DNA of 64,000 nt from an uncultured Bacilli bacterium (lineage in GTDB: Bacteria > Bacillota_I > Bacilli_A > RF39 > UBA660). The notes under the pieces are model-generated. The model ran no database searches, was not told where the DNA came from, and saw only the letters and a list, made by a program, of their open reading frames with translations. How positions within the stretch are numbered: the stretch's first letter is position 1; the number at the start of each line of letters is the position of its first letter. The stretch spans positions 124,001 through 188,000 of the forward strand of contig CAKOSO010000002.1 in assembly GCA_934102355.1 (NCBI GenBank), written 5' to 3'. Of this stretch, positions 1 to 10,068 are shown piece by piece. The position numbers and the translations under genes were made by a program.

Positions 1-203
1 CTAGAAACATGGGTGTTGCAGTTAAAGGACTTAATGATGCTGAATTAGCTGAACAAGCTAAAGAAGCTCAAGAAGCAGAAAAAGAGCAAGCTGCTCGTGA
101 AGCTGAACTTGAAGCAATGGAAAAAGAAATAGAAGAAAATAAAAATGCTTCTGTTGAAGTTCCAGTAGCAACTGATGAAAAAGAACAAGAAGTAGAAGAA
201 TAA
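1..203 (+). CDS. rplK: 50S ribosomal protein L11, C-terminal end (partial)
   Basis: This is the 3' end of the L11 gene, cut by the window edge; the frame enters at base 3. The first residues (RNMGVAVK) match the end of the L11 C-terminal rRNA-binding domain, where most bacterial L11 proteins stop within a few residues. Here about 58 more residues follow, rich in Glu, Ala and Lys and ending very acidic, so this is an added helical or disordered tail. The ATG at base 9 is internal. rplA follows 68 bases downstream, the usual rplK-rplA order. The identification rests on this short conserved end plus gene order. Confidence 0.85.
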   Translation, partial: RNMGVAVKGLNDAELAEQAKEAQEAEKEQAAREAELEAMEKEIEENKNASVEVPVATDEKEQEVEE

Positions 204-206
204 TAT

Positions 207-257
207 ACATAGGATTTACCTATGTGGGAGGATCCGCACTTCCGATAAAACCACATA
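207..257 (+). promoter_or_regulatory. L1-type ribosomal protein leader (translational autoregulation of rplA)
   Basis: The untranslated region before rplA holds a helix of TATGTGG (221-227) with CCACATA (251-257). An inner helix pairs GGA (230-232) with TCC (241-243). They are separated by an asymmetric internal loop, GA on one side and GATAAAA on the other. This is the general form of the L1-binding site in rRNA and in rplK/rplA mRNAs. The rplA Shine-Dalgarno sequence starts just after the closing helix, so bound L1 could block it. A second hairpin, ACATAGG (207-213) with CCTATGT (219-225), overlaps the 5' strand of the L1 helix, so the two cannot form together. The family assignment is by eye. 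Confidence 0.65.
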
Positions 258-270
258 AGGAGGAATTAAT

Positions 271-969
271 ATGAAACATAGAGGTAAGAATTATAAATCT
301 CTAGTAGAAAAAATAGAAAAAGGTAAACTTTATTCTAAAGAAGAAGCTGTTAAATTAGTTAAAGAAATATCTAATACTAAGTTTGATGCTACTGTAGAAG
401 TTGCTATGAATTTAAATTTAGATGTTAAAAAAGCTGATCAACAATTAAGAGGTGCTTTACAATTACCAAAAGGTACAGGTAAAGAAGTTAAGGTTTTAGT
501 TATAGCAAAAGGTGATTTTGCTAAAGCTGCACAAGAAGCTGGTGCTGATTATGTTGGAGATATTGACATGTTACAAAAAATTGAAAAAGAAAATTGGTTC
601 GATTTTGATGTTATGATAGCTACTCCAGACATGATGCCTATTCTTGGTAAATATGGTAAACTTTTAGGGCCTAAAGGTTTAATGCCAAATCCTAAGACTG
701 GAACAGTTACTACAAATGTAGCAAAAGCTGTTACTGATTCTAAGGCTGGTAGAGTTGAATATCGTACAGATAGTTATGGTAATATTCACGGATTAATTGG
801 TAAGGCTTCATTTAGTGAAGAAGATTTACTGGCTAACTTAAATGCATTTGTTGGAATGATTATTAAATCTAAACCATCAACTGTTAAGGGAACTTATGTT
901 AAATCAATAGCTATTTCATCTACAATGAGTCCATCTATTAAATTAGATAAAAATAGTTTTGACATTTAG
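271..969 (+). CDS. rplA: 50S ribosomal protein L1
   Basis: L1 binds 23S rRNA at the L1 stalk, assists exit of deacylated tRNA, and usually represses its own mRNA. The 232-residue product has the normal family length. It contains the conserved loop around residues 133-147 (GPKGLMPNPKTGTVT) and the usual central domain inserted into the rRNA-binding domain. The ATG follows an AAGGAGG ribosome-binding site at 257-263. It sits between rplK and rplJ, as in most Bacillota. The last codons overlap the -35 box of the next promoter (TTGACA at 959-964), so rplJ-rplL has its own start of transcription here. Confidence 0.98.
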   Translation: MKHRGKNYKSLVEKIEKGKLYSKEEAVKLVKEISNTKFDATVEVAMNLNLDVKKADQQLRGALQLPKGTGKEVKVLVIAKGDFAKAAQEAGADYVGDIDMLQKIEKENWFDFDVMIATPDMMPILGKYGKLLGPKGLMPNPKTGTVTTNVAKAVTDSKAGRVEYRTDSYGNIHGLIGKASFSEEDLLANLNAFVGMIIKSKPSTVKGTYVKSIAISSTMSPSIKLDKNSFDI

Positions 970-987
970 TTTTATTTGAGTTATAAT
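959..987 (+). promoter_or_regulatory. sigma-A promoter for rplJ-rplL
   Basis: A TTGACA at 959-964 and a TATAAT at 982-987 are separated by exactly 17 bases, a perfect vegetative consensus. The -35 box lies inside the last codons of rplA. Transcription should start near 994, giving a leader of about 130 bases before rplJ. Confidence 0.85.
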
Positions 988-1003
988 ACTTTTGAAATTT
1001 ATT

Positions 1004-1097
1004 GGTGCCAAAGACAGTAGGTATAAAGTAAATCCTACCGAGGACTTTATTATAATTAATAAAAGAAGTCTTTGGGGAGACTTCTTTTTTAGGCACT
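1004..1097 (+). promoter_or_regulatory. L10-type ribosomal leader with attenuator (rplJL)
   Basis: The leader before rplJ has the layout of the L10 leader family. A GTAGG/CCTAC helix (1017-1021 with 1034-1038) carries the likely L10/L12 site. CCAAAGAC (1008-1015) is exactly complementary to GTCTTTGG (1068-1075), which includes the 5' arm of a downstream terminator. The two pairings exclude each other, so this reads as an antiterminator/terminator switch. Known biology: L10(L12)4 binds such leaders to limit its own synthesis. The exact protein-bound fold is inferred. Confidence 0.8.
1061..1090 (+). terminator. Attenuator terminator in the rplJ leader
   Basis: An 11-bp stem (1061-1071 with 1078-1088) with loop TTGGGG runs into a T tract ending at 1090. 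It lies before the rplJ ribosome-binding site, so it acts as a conditional terminator and not as the end of rplA. Its 5' arm also pairs with 1008-1015. Confidence 0.85.
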
Positions 1098-1125
1098 TAT
1101 AGATAAAAATATAAGGAGGAAAGGT

Positions 1126-1617
1126 ATGCCAAGCAAAAAGATTTTAGAAGCTAAACAAGAGGTTGTATCTGAAATTAAAGATAAGGCAAGTAATTCAAAA
1201 TCAATTGTTTTATTTGATTATCGTGGACTTACTGATGATGTAATTAAATCATTAAGAAATAATCTTAAAGATAGTTCATCTGAATATAAAGTTTATAAGA
1301 ATACATTACTTAAGTTAGCATTTAAAGACTTAAATATTGATTTCGATCAATATTTAGAAGGACCTACAGCTATCGCTTTCAGTACAGATGATATTGCTGC
1401 TATTAAGGTTTTAGATGAATATGCTAAAAAGAATGAAGCATTAACACTTAAAGCTGGATACGTTGAAGGAAATGTTGTAGATCAAACTAAATTGCAAGAA
1501 TTTGCAAGAATACCATCAAGAGAAGGTTTATATACTATGCTTGCTGGTGGAATGTTAGGAATTATAAAAGATTTAAGTATTGCTTTAAATCTATATAAGG
1601 ATCAAAAAGAAAATTAA
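1126..1617 (+). CDS. rplJ: 50S ribosomal protein L10
   Basis: L10 forms the base of the ribosomal stalk: its N-terminal domain binds 23S rRNA with L11, and its C-terminal helix carries the L7/L12 dimers. The product is 163 residues, typical for the family. It has the N-terminal alpha/beta domain (for example SIVLFDYRGL near residues 27-36) and a C-terminal helix ending LNLYKDQKEN. The ATG follows AAGGAGG. rplL lies 26 bases downstream in the same transcript. Expression is expected to be set by the leader attenuator just upstream. Confidence 0.98.
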   Translation: MPSKKILEAKQEVVSEIKDKASNSKSIVLFDYRGLTDDVIKSLRNNLKDSSSEYKVYKNTLLKLAFKDLNIDFDQYLEGPTAIAFSTDDIAAIKVLDEYAKKNEALTLKAGYVEGNVVDQTKLQEFARIPSREGLYTMLAGGMLGIIKDLSIALNLYKDQKEN

Positions 1618-1643
1618 AATATATAATAGGGAGGAAAAAAATT

Positions 1644-2012
1644 ATGGCTAAAATTACAAAAGAAGAATTTATAAGTTCTTTAAAAGAAATGACTTTATTA
1701 GAAGTTAAAGAATTAGTAGACGCAATGAAGGAGGAATTTGGTGTTGATCCATCTGCTGTTGCAGTAGCTGCTCCTGCACAAGCTGCACAAGAAGCTGAAG
1801 GACCTTCAACTAAAACTGTTGTTTTAACAAGCGCTGGTGCTGCTAAAATTAACGTTATTAAAATTATTAGAGAAGTTACTGGTTTAGGACTTAAAGAAGC
1901 TAAAGATATCGCTGATGCTGGTGGAAATGTTAAAGAAAATATTCCTGCTGCAGAAGCTGATGAATTAAAAGCTAGATTAGAAGAAGCTGGAGCTTCAGTA
2001 GAACTTAAATAG
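1644..2012 (+). CDS. rplL: 50S ribosomal protein L7/L12
   Basis: This stalk protein recruits and stimulates the translational GTPases. The 122-residue product shows the three expected parts: an N-terminal dimerization helix region (about 1-35), an Ala/Pro/Gln-rich hinge (about 36-55), and the compact C-terminal domain starting KTVVLTSAG and including GLGLKEAKDIAD, the factor-binding surface. The start is preceded by GGGAGG. A terminator follows directly, closing the rplJL transcript before the methyltransferase gene. Confidence 0.98.
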   Translation: MAKITKEEFISSLKEMTLLEVKELVDAMKEEFGVDPSAVAVAAPAQAAQEAEGPSTKTVVLTSAGAAKINVIKIIREVTGLGLKEAKDIADAGGNVKENIPAAEADELKARLEEAGASVELK

Positions 2013-2020
2013 TTATTTTT

Positions 2021-2047
2021 AAAAGCCTGTATTTGAATAGGCTTTTT
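2021..2047 (+). terminator. Terminator after rplL
   Basis: AAAAGCCT (2021-2028) pairs with AGGCTTTT (2039-2046) across a 10-base loop and is followed by T residues. The ybxB ribosome-binding site starts only 13 bases later, so termination may be partial. Confidence 0.75.
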
Positions 2048-2069
2048 GTCGTTTTAAAAGGAGTATAGA

Positions 2070-2654
2070 ATGAATCATTATTTTACCAATGAACAACTAC
2101 CTAGTAATGTACAGAAAAAGATTATAAATATTAATGAGAAGTCGTATAGTTTTTATACTGATAATGGTGTTTTTTCAAAAAAAGGCCTTGATTATGGTAG
2201 TAGATCTTTAATAATGTCTTTACTTAATGAGAATATTAGTGGAGATGTTTTAGATCTTGGTTGTGGATATGGTGTTATTGGAATCGTTCTTGCTTCTTTT
2301 TTTGATATTAACGTAGATATGGTTGATGTTAATTTACGTGCTATTCATTTGGCAAAAAGAAATATTAAAGAAAATAAAGTATCAAATGTTACTTCTTTTT
2401 ATAGTAATATTTATGATGATGTTATTAAAAAATATGACTTTATAGTTACTAATCCACCAATAAGAGCTGGCAAAGAAACGCTATATAAGTTTTTATTGGG
2501 AGCAAAGGAATTTTTAAAACCTGGTGGTGCTTTATATTTTGTTATAAATAAAGATCAAGGTGCTAAAAGTTTATATGAAGAATTTAGTAAAAATTGTAAA
2601 ATGGAGATTTTATCAAAAAATAAAGGATTTTTTGTATTTAAGTGTCAATTTTGA
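2070..2654 (+). CDS. ybxB: YbxB/RsmC-family class I SAM-dependent methyltransferase
   Basis: This is a predicted N2-guanine rRNA methyltransferase of the RsmC-like group. The 194-residue single Rossmann domain shows the SAM-binding motif DLGCGYG at residues 62-68 and the amino-methylating motif NPPI at 128-131. It lacks the duplicated N-terminal domain of enterobacterial RsmC, as is usual in Bacillota. Its position between rplL and rpoB is the same as that of ybxB in Bacillus. The start has a GGAG site 7 bases upstream. The exact rRNA target cannot be read from the sequence. The stop codon (TGA) overlaps the beginning of the rpoB promoter. Confidence 0.88.
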   Translation: MNHYFTNEQLPSNVQKKIININEKSYSFYTDNGVFSKKGLDYGSRSLIMSLLNENISGDVLDLGCGYGVIGIVLASFFDINVDMVDVNLRAIHLAKRNIKENKVSNVTSFYSNIYDDVIKKYDFIVTNPPIRAGKETLYKFLLGAKEFLKPGGALYFVINKDQGAKSLYEEFSKNCKMEILSKNKGFFVFKCQF

Positions 2655-2683
2655 TTGACAATTTGTAGAAACCGTGGTAATAA
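2655..2683 (+). promoter_or_regulatory. sigma-A promoter for rpoBC
   Basis: TTGACA at 2655-2660 is followed after 17 bases by TAATAA at 2678-2683, with a TGn extension (2675-2677). Transcription would begin near 2690, giving a leader of about 65 bases and making the ATG at 2690 unusable as a translation start. Confidence 0.7.
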
Positions 2684-2755
2684 TATAAGTTGGCTATATG
2701 TCTTTCTCGAGAGACAAAAATATATGTTAAAAATTTGAAAGTAGGGGTGAAAACA

Positions 2756-5700
2756 GTGGCATACAAATTAATTAATTGTGGTGACCATCGTAAAAGAAGA
2801 AGTTTCTCTAAAATTAGAAATACTTATGAATTAAGTGATCTATTAGAGATACAAAAAGAATCATATAATTGGTTCATTGAAAAAGGAATTGGAGAGGTAT
2901 TTGAAGATTTATTCCCCGTTGAAAACTTTGCTGGTACTTTATCTTTAGAGTTTGGTGATTATCATTTTGATGAGCCAAGATACTCAATTAAAGAATGTAA
3001 AGAACGTTATGCAACTTATGCTGCACCTTTAAAGGTTGATGTAAGATTGTTTAATAATGAAACTGGTGAGGTTAAAGAGCAAGAAATATTCTTAGGTGAT
3101 ATGCCTTTGATGACAGATGCTGGATCATTTGTTATTAATGGCGCTGAAAGAGTTATTGTTTCACAACTAGTTAGATCTCCTAGTGTTTATTTTAATCGTG
3201 AAATCGATAAAAATGGACGTTTACTTATAACATCTCAAATTATCCCAACTCGTGGTACTTGGCTTGAATTTGAAGCTGATGCTAAAGATATTTTATATGT
3301 AAGAATTGATAGAACTAGAAAGGTTCCTCTAACTACTATGTTACGTGCTTTTGGTTTATCAAGTGATGAAGATATACTAAAGGTATTTGGTAAATCTGAT
3401 TTCTTAGAAAATACTCTTGCAAAAGATTCTACAAGAAATACTGATGAGGCTTTAATTGAGATTTATGAAAAATTAAGACCAGGAGAACCTGCTACTTTAG
3501 ATAGTTCTAAGAATCAAATTATTACTAGATTCTTTGATGAATTTAGATATGATTTGGCTAAAGTAGGTCGTTATAAGTTTAATCTTAAGCTTAATGTAAT
3601 TGATAGATTACTAAATCAAACATTAGCTGAAGATATTAAAGTTGATGATGAAGTAAAATATGCAAAAGGTACAGTTGTTACTAAAGATATTTTAGAAGAT
3701 TTACGTACTATATTTGCTAATGGTTATGGCGTTAAAAAGATAAAGATTAATGAAGAACTTGATACTTATGATAAAGTTCAAGAAGTTATGATTTATAAAC
3801 CAGGAACTAAAGAAAAAATAGTTGTTATTGGTAATGATCAAACTATTACTTCTAAAAGACTTACTATTTCAGATTTCTATGCAGCTTGTTCATATTATTT
3901 AAATTTATTACAAGGTGTTGGAAATTTTGATGAAATTGATCATTTAGGTAACAGAAGAATTCGTCAAGTAGGTGAATTATTACAAAACCAATTTAGAGTT
4001 GGTGTTACTCGTATGGAAAGAGTTATTCGTGAGAGAATGACTACTCAAGAAATTGAAGAAGTTACTCCAAAAACTTTAATTAATATAAGACCAGTAACTG
4101 CTATATTAAAAGAATTCTTTGGTAGCTCTCAATTATCTCAATTTATGGATCAAACTAATCCAATTGCAGAACTTACTCATAAGAGAAGACTTTCTGCATT
4201 AGGACCTGGTGGTTTATCTAGAGATAGAGCTGGTATGGAAGTAAGAGACGTTAATGAGTCTCACTATGGTAGAATTTGTCCTATTGAAACTCCAGAAGGT
4301 CCAAACATTGGTCTTATTACTGCTCTTGCAAGTTATGCTAAAGTTGATGAATATGGATTTATTTTAACTCCATATAGAAAAGTTGTTGATTCTGTAATTA
4401 CTGATGAAGTTGTTTATATGACTGCAGATGAAGAAACTGATTTGATAATTTCATCTTCAACAGTAGCAACTGATGAGAATAATAAGATTATTGAAGATAG
4501 TGTAACCGCTAGATATCGTGGTGAAAATATAATTGTTAAACCAGATAAGATTGATTATATAGATGTTTCTCCACAACAAGTCGTATCAGTTACTACAAGT
4601 TGTATTCCATTCCTTGAACACGATGATGCAACTCGTGCTTTGATGGGATGTAACATGCAACGTCAAGCTGTACCATTATTAAAACCAGAAGCTCCATTTG
4701 TTGGAACTGGTGTTGAATATATAGCTGCTAGAGATTCTGGATCTACTATTGTTGCTAAAGCTGATGGTGTTGTAACATATGTTGATGGTAGAAAAATAGT
4801 AGTTAAAAATAAAGGTGGAGAAGATATTTATTATCTTTCAGACTTTACTGCAAGTAACCAAGGTACTTGTGTACATCATAGACCTATTGTTAAGGTAGGA
4901 GATAAAGTAAAGAGAAATCACATTATTGCTGATGGACCTTCCACTGATCAAGGCGAACTTGCTTTAGGTAAAAACGTTGTAGTAGCATTTACAATGTTTA
5001 ATGGATATAACTATGAGGATGCTGTAATCTTAAATCAAAGATTAGTAAAAGAAGATGCCTATACAACAATTCATATTGAAGATTACGAGATGCCTTGTCG
5101 TGATACAAAATTAGGACCAGAGGAGATTACTCGTGATATTCCAAATGTTTCAGAAGAAGCTCGTAAGAATTTGGATGCAAATGGAATTATTAGAATTGGT
5201 ACTGAAGTAAAAGAAGGGGATATATTAGTTGGTAAAGTTACTCCAAAAGGAGTTGCTGAACTTACAAGTGAAGAGAAACTTTTACATGCTATATTTGGTG
5301 AAAAGACTCGTGAAGTAAGAGATACATCTTTACGTGTTCCTCATGGTGGAGATGGTATTGTTCATGATGTTAAAGTATTCACTAAGAAAGATAGTGATGA
5401 ACTTGCTTCTGGTGTATCTAAATTAATTCGTGTATATATCGTTCAAAAACGTAAGATTCAAGTTGGTGATAAGATGGCTGGACGTCATGGTAACAAAGGT
5501 GTTATTTCACTTATTTTACCAGAAGAAGATATGCCATATTTACCAGATGGTACACCAGTTGATGTAATGCTTAACCCACTTGGAGTTCCATCTCGTATGA
5601 ACTTAGGACAAGTATTAGAGTTACACTTAGGAATGGCTGCTAAGAAACTTGGTGTTCATATGGCTACTCCAGTATTCGATGGTGCTTCTGAACAAGACAT

Positions 5701-6379
5701 TATTGATATGATGAAAGAAGCTGGTATGGACGAAGATGGAAAGACAGTTCTATATGATGGACGTACAGGTAGAAAATTTGATAATAGAGTATCAGTTGGC
5801 GTAATGTACATGATTAAACTTATCCACATGGTAGATGATAAAATGCATGCACGTGCTACTGGACCTTATTCATTAGTTACTCAACAACCACTTGGTGGTA
5901 AAGCTCAATTTGGTGGTCAAAGATTTGGTGAAATGGAAGTTTGGGCATTATATGCTTATGGTGCTGCACATACATTACAAGAAATCTTAACTGTTAAATC
6001 TGATGATGTTGTTGGTAGAGTTAAAGTTTATGAGGCTTTAGTTAAAGGTCAAAAAGTTGATCAAGCTGGAGTTCCAGAAAGCTTTAGAGTTCTTATAAAA
6101 GAGTTCCAAGCTTTAGGACTTGATATTCAAATTATTAATGAAAAGGGAGAATCTTTAGATTTAAAACAAATCGAAAGAGATGAACTTAAAGAAAACATTA
6201 AAGCTATTGATGATATAGAAATTAAACAAGTTAATGATCAAAAACTTGATTCAAATTTAGAATCTGAAGAATCATATGATGATGAAGAAGACGGATTTGA
6301 AGATGAGGAAGATTTCCTAGAGGAGTTTAATGAGAACGGCTTTGAGATGGACGATTTAGAAAGTGAGGTTGATTACTAA
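2756..6379 (+). CDS. rpoB: DNA-directed RNA polymerase subunit beta
   Basis: This catalytic-core subunit of RNA polymerase is 1207 residues from the chosen start. I use GTG at 2756, preceded by AGGGGTGA, because family homology begins right after it ([15 protein letters not shown]). The longer frame from ATG 2690 starts at the predicted transcription start and adds 22 non-homologous residues. The rifampicin pocket spans residues 454-483. D465, H475 and S480 correspond to E. coli D516, H526 and S531 and are all in the drug-sensitive state. The C terminus ends in a long Asp/Glu-rich tail. The stop codon shares one base with the rpoC start. Confidence 0.97.
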   Translation: MAYKLINCGDHRKRRSFSKIRNTYELSDLLEIQKESYNWFIEKGIGEVFEDLFPVENFAGTLSLEFGDYHFDEPRYSIKECKERYATYAAPLKVDVRLFNNETGEVKEQEIFLGDMPLMTDAGSFVINGAERVIVSQLVRSPSVYFNREIDKNGRLLITSQIIPTRGTWLEFEADAKDILYVRIDRTRKVPLTTMLRAFGLSSDEDILKVFGKSDFLENTLAKDSTRNTDEALIEIYEKLRPGEPATLDSSKNQIITRFFDEFRYDLAKVGRYKFNLKLNVIDRLLNQTLAEDIKVDDEVKYAKGTVVTKDILEDLRTIFANGYGVKKIKINEELDTYDKVQEVMIYKPGTKEKIVVIGNDQTITSKRLTISDFYAACSYYLNLLQGVGNFDEIDHLGNRRIRQVGELLQNQFRVGVTRMERVIRERMTTQEIEEVTPKTLINIRPVTAILKEFFGSSQLSQFMDQTNPIAELTHKRRLSALGPGGLSRDRAGMEVRDVNESHYGRICPIETPEGPNIGLITALASYAKVDEYGFILTPYRKVVDSVITDEVVYMTADEETDLIISSSTVATDENNKIIEDSVTARYRGENIIVKPDKIDYIDVSPQQVVSVTTSCIPFLEHDDATRALMGCNMQRQAVPLLKPEAPFVGTGVEYIAARDSGSTIVAKADGVVTYVDGRKIVVKNKGGEDIYYLSDFTASNQGTCVHHRPIVKVGDKVKRNHIIADGPSTDQGELALGKNVVVAFTMFNGYNYEDAVILNQRLVKEDAYTTIHIEDYEMPCRDTKLGPEEITRDIPNVSEEARKNLDANGIIRIGTEVKEGDILVGKVTPKGVAELTSEEKLLHAIFGEKTREVRDTSLRVPHGGDGIVHDVKVFTKKDSDELASGVSKLIRVYIVQKRKIQVGDKMAGRHGNKGVISLILPEEDMPYLPDGTPVDVMLNPLGVPSRMNLGQVLELHLGMAAKKLGVHMATPVFDGASEQDIIDMMKEAGMDEDGKTVLYDGRTGRKFDNRVSVGVMYMIKLIHMVDDKMHARATGPYSLVTQQPLGGKAQFGGQRFGEMEVWALYAYGAAHTLQEILTVKSDDVVGRVKVYEALVKGQKVDQAGVPESFRVLIKEFQALGLDIQIINEKGESLDLKQIERDELKENIKAIDDIEIKQVNDQKLDSNLESEESYDDEEDGFEDEEDFLEEFNENGFEMDDLESEVDY

Positions 6380-9300
6380 TGATAGATGTTAATAAGATTG
6401 AAGCTATAAAGATTGGTATTGCCTCTCCTGATAAAATTCGTGAATGGTCTTATGGTGAAGTAAAAAAACCTGAAACTATAAATTACCGTACTTTAAAACC
6501 TGAGAGAGATGGTTTATATTGTGAAAAGATATTTGGACCAGTTAAAGATTTTGAATGTGCTTGTGGTAAATATAGAAGAGTAAAATATAAAAATGTTATT
6601 TGTGATAGATGTGGAGTTGAAGTAACTCGTTCTAAAGTTAGACGTGAAAGAATGGGACATATTGAACTTGCAACTCCTGTCTCTCATATCTGGTATTTTA
6701 AAGGTGTGCCATCTCGTATGGGTACAGTACTTGATATGAGTCAAAGAGACTTGGAGGAAGTTTTATACTTTGTTTCATATGTTGTTATTGATAAAGGTGT
6801 TGCACCTTTAGAAAATAAACAAACGCTATCTGAAAAAGAATATCGTGCATATTATGAAAAATATGGTGATGGTTTCAAAGTAGGAATGGGTGCTGAAGCA
6901 ATTAAAGAATTATTAAAACAAGTTGATTTAAAGAAAGAAATAGATGATATTAGAAGCAAACTTGAAACTGCTCAAGGACAAAAAAGAGTTGCTCTTATTA
7001 AGAGACTTGATATTTTAGATGCTTTCTATACATCTGGAAATAAACCTGAATGGATGATTATGGATGTTATACCAGTTATACCTCCAGATCTTCGTCCAAT
7101 GATTCAACTTGATGGTGGTAGATTTGCTACATCTGATTTGAATGATTTATATAGACGTGTTATTAACAGAAATAATCGTTTAAAGAAATTAATAGATTTA
7201 GGTGCTCCAACTATCATTATTCAAAATGAAAAAAGAATGCTTCAAGAAGCAGTTGACGCATTATTTGACAATGGAAGACGTGGTAAGAGCGTTACAGGTG
7301 CTGGAAATCGTGCTTTGAAATCACTTTCTAGTATGTTAAAAGGTAAACAAGGAAGATTTAGACAAAACTTACTTGGTAAACGTGTTGACTATTCTGGTCG
7401 TTCTGTAATCGTTGTCGGACCTTTCTTAAAAATGTATCAATGTGGTCTTCCAAAAGGAATGGCACTTGAATTATTTAAGCCACACGTTATCCATGGCTTA
7501 GTTGAACGTGATATTGCTCATAATATTAAAGCTGCTAAGAAGTTAATTGATAATCAAGATGAAAGAGTATGGGATGTAGTTGAAGATGTTATTAAAGAAC
7601 ATCCAGTTATGTTAAACCGTGCTCCAACACTTCATAGACTTGGTATTCAAGCATTTGAACCAATCTTAATTGGTGGAAAAGCTATTCGTCTTCATCCACT
7701 TGTATGTCCAGCATTCAATGCTGACTTCGATGGTGACCAAATGGCTGTACACGTTCCATTATCTGAAGAAGCTCAAGCTGAAGCTAGATTATTAATGCTT
7801 GGTGCTAATAACATTCTTCATCCAAAAAGTGGTGAACCAGTTGTTACACCTGCACAAGACATGGTACTAGGTAACTATTACTTAACAAAAGAAAAATCAG
7901 ATCCTGAAAATGAAGGAAGATTATTCAAAGATGTTAATGAAGCTTTAATGGAATATGAAAGAGGAGACTTACCTCTTCATACAAGAATTGCTATTAGAGT
8001 TAGTTCATTTAAACATAAGTTATTTACTGAAGAACAAAAAGATAAATATTTAGTTACTACTGTTGGTAAATTAATATTCAATGAAATAATGCCTGATACT
8101 TTCCCATTCATTAATGAACCTACAAAGGAAAATATTACTGGTATTACTCCTAATAAATATTTCTTACCAAAGGGAACTGATATTAAATCTGCAATTAAAG
8201 ATATGCCTTTAGTTAAACCTTTCCCAGTAAAAACTTTAAATGATATAATTGCTCAAGTATTTAAATTATATAAAACTACTGAAACTTCTATAATGCTTGA
8301 TAAGTTAAAGGATCAAGGATTTAAGTATTCTACTATTTCTGGAACTACTGTATCAGTGCATGATGTATTATCTGCTACGAAGAAACCGGAAATTATTAAA
8401 GAATCTAAGAAGATGGTTGAAAACATTAATAAACAATATTCAAGAGGTTTAATTACTGAGGAAGAACGTTATAGTAGTGTTGTTAAAACTTGGGAAAAAG
8501 CAAAAGCTGGAGTTCAAGCTGAACTTCAAGAGATTGCTGATAGGGAAGTCGATAACCCAATCTTCTCAATGATGAAGAGTGGTGCTCGTGGTAAGATTTC
8601 ACAATTCGTTCAATTATCTGGTATGAGAGGTCTTATGACTAAACCAGGTGGACGTGTTATTGAAATTCCAGTTATTTCTTCATTTAAAGAAGGATTAACA
8701 GTTTCTGAATTCTTCTTATCTACACATAGTGCTCGTAAGGGTAGTGCAGATACAGCTTTAAATACTGCATCTTCTGGATACTTAACGAGAAGACTTGTTG
8801 ATGTTTCTCAAGATGTAATGGTTAAAGAAGAGGATTGTGGAACAGACTTTGGTGTTGTTGTTTCAACATTTGTTAATGAAAAAGATAACACTGTTATTGA
8901 AAAATTATATGATCGTATTGTTGGTCGTTATGCTAGCAAAAAGATAATTAATCCAGAAACAAAAGAAGTAATCGTTGATAAGAATCAAATGATTCTTGAA
9001 AAGGATGCTGAAAAAATAGTTGCTGCTGGAATTGAAAAAGTTGAAATTAGAAGTATTCTTACATGTAACACAGTTAATGGCGTTTGCCAAAAATGTTATG
9101 GTAGAAACTTAGCTACTGGTAACTTAGTTGAAATTGGTGAAGCTGTTGGTATAATGGCTGCTCAATCAATCGGTGAACCAGGAACACAACTTACAATGAG
9201 AACATTCCATACCGGTGGAGTTGCTGGTGGTGAAGATATCACTCAAGGTCTTCCACGTGTTGAAGAATTGTTTGAAGCTCGTAATCCAAAAGGTCAAGCT

Positions 9301-10014
9301 ACTATCGCAGCAATTCATGGTAAAATAGCTAAGATTGTTGAAGATCATGGAAAATATAAGATTACAATTTCTAATAAAAATGAGTCTTTAGAGCATGTGA
9401 CTAATTATGGAACTAAACTTCGTGTTGCTTTAGACGATGTAGTTAATCCTGGAGTCAAACTTACTGAAGGTAATATTGCTCCAAAAGAATTACTTGCTGT
9501 AACTGACCCAATCACTACTCAACAGTATATATTAAAAGAAATTCAAAAAGCTTATCGTGCTCAAGGAGTTGATATTTCAGATAAACATATTGAAGTTGTT
9601 GTAAGTCGTATGATTTCTAAAATACGTATTTCTGACGGTGGAGACACTGACTTATTAATCGGTAGTGTAGTAAGCATGAGAGAATTTACTGATGTTAATA
9701 AAGCTGCAATTATTAAGGGTAAGAAACCTGCTGTTGGTAAACCAATTTTACTTGGTATTACTAAAGCTTCTTTGGAAACTGAATCATTCTTATCTGCTGC
9801 ATCATTCCAGGAAACTACAAGAGTTCTAACTGATGCATCAATTAAGGGTAAAGTTGATACATTACAAGGATTAAAAGAAAATGTTATTATTGGTAAACTA
9901 ATTCCTGCTGGAACAGGTGCTAAACAATATAGAGATGTTTCTTATGAACTTGAAAAACAATTTTTATCTGATGATGAACCGATGGAAGCATTAGAAGATG
10001 AATTAATGGAATAG
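6379..10014 (+). CDS. rpoC: DNA-directed RNA polymerase subunit beta'
   Basis: This is the second catalytic subunit, 1211 residues. The N-terminal zinc site is C60, C62, C75 and C78. The Mg-binding NADFDGD motif is at 447-453. The second zinc site is C820, C896, C903 and C906. The bridge-helix and trigger-loop region ([16 protein letters not shown]) is intact. The ATG overlaps the rpoB stop (TAATG), so translation is coupled. The stop codon is part of the stem of the following terminator. Confidence 0.98.
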   Translation: MIDVNKIEAIKIGIASPDKIREWSYGEVKKPETINYRTLKPERDGLYCEKIFGPVKDFECACGKYRRVKYKNVICDRCGVEVTRSKVRRERMGHIELATPVSHIWYFKGVPSRMGTVLDMSQRDLEEVLYFVSYVVIDKGVAPLENKQTLSEKEYRAYYEKYGDGFKVGMGAEAIKELLKQVDLKKEIDDIRSKLETAQGQKRVALIKRLDILDAFYTSGNKPEWMIMDVIPVIPPDLRPMIQLDGGRFATSDLNDLYRRVINRNNRLKKLIDLGAPTIIIQNEKRMLQEAVDALFDNGRRGKSVTGAGNRALKSLSSMLKGKQGRFRQNLLGKRVDYSGRSVIVVGPFLKMYQCGLPKGMALELFKPHVIHGLVERDIAHNIKAAKKLIDNQDERVWDVVEDVIKEHPVMLNRAPTLHRLGIQAFEPILIGGKAIRLHPLVCPAFNADFDGDQMAVHVPLSEEAQAEARLLMLGANNILHPKSGEPVVTPAQDMVLGNYYLTKEKSDPENEGRLFKDVNEALMEYERGDLPLHTRIAIRVSSFKHKLFTEEQKDKYLVTTVGKLIFNEIMPDTFPFINEPTKENITGITPNKYFLPKGTDIKSAIKDMPLVKPFPVKTLNDIIAQVFKLYKTTETSIMLDKLKDQGFKYSTISGTTVSVHDVLSATKKPEIIKESKKMVENINKQYSRGLITEEERYSSVVKTWEKAKAGVQAELQEIADREVDNPIFSMMKSGARGKISQFVQLSGMRGLMTKPGGRVIEIPVISSFKEGLTVSEFFLSTHSARKGSADTALNTASSGYLTRRLVDVSQDVMVKEEDCGTDFGVVVSTFVNEKDNTVIEKLYDRIVGRYASKKIINPETKEVIVDKNQMILEKDAEKIVAAGIEKVEIRSILTCNTVNGVCQKCYGRNLATGNLVEIGEAVGIMAAQSIGEPGTQLTMRTFHTGGVAGGEDITQGLPRVEELFEARNPKGQATIAAIHGKIAKIVEDHGKYKITISNKNESLEHVTNYGTKLRVALDDVVNPGVKLTEGNIAPKELLAVTDPITTQQYILKEIQKAYRAQGVDISDKHIEVVVSRMISKIRISDGGDTDLLIGSVVSMREFTDVNKAAIIKGKKPAVGKPILLGITKASLETESFLSAASFQETTRVLTDASIKGKVDTLQGLKENVIIGKLIPAGTGAKQYRDVSYELEKQFLSDDEPMEALEDELME

Positions 10015-10038
10015 ATTTTATATCTATTCTTTTTTTTT
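10009..10038 (+). terminator. Terminator after rpoC
   Basis: GAATAGAT (10009-10016) pairs with ATCTATTC (10022-10029) over a 5-base loop and is followed by nine T residues. The stem includes the rpoC stop codon. Confidence 0.88.
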
Positions 10039-10047
10039 ACTTTATTG

Positions 10048-10053
10048 TATAAT
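10048..10053 (+). promoter_or_regulatory. -10 box for whiA
   Basis: TATAAT ends only 15 bases before the whiA ATG, with the AGGTGGTGAT ribosome-binding site in between. No good -35 is visible, since that position falls in the rpoC terminator. Confidence 0.5.
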
Positions 10054-10068
10054 TTAGGTGGTGATTGT

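Noticed and set aside
2690..2755. ATG at 2690 as the rpoB start
   Set aside because: It coincides with the predicted transcription start, adds 22 residues without family similarity, and the GTG at 2756 has a good ribosome-binding site.
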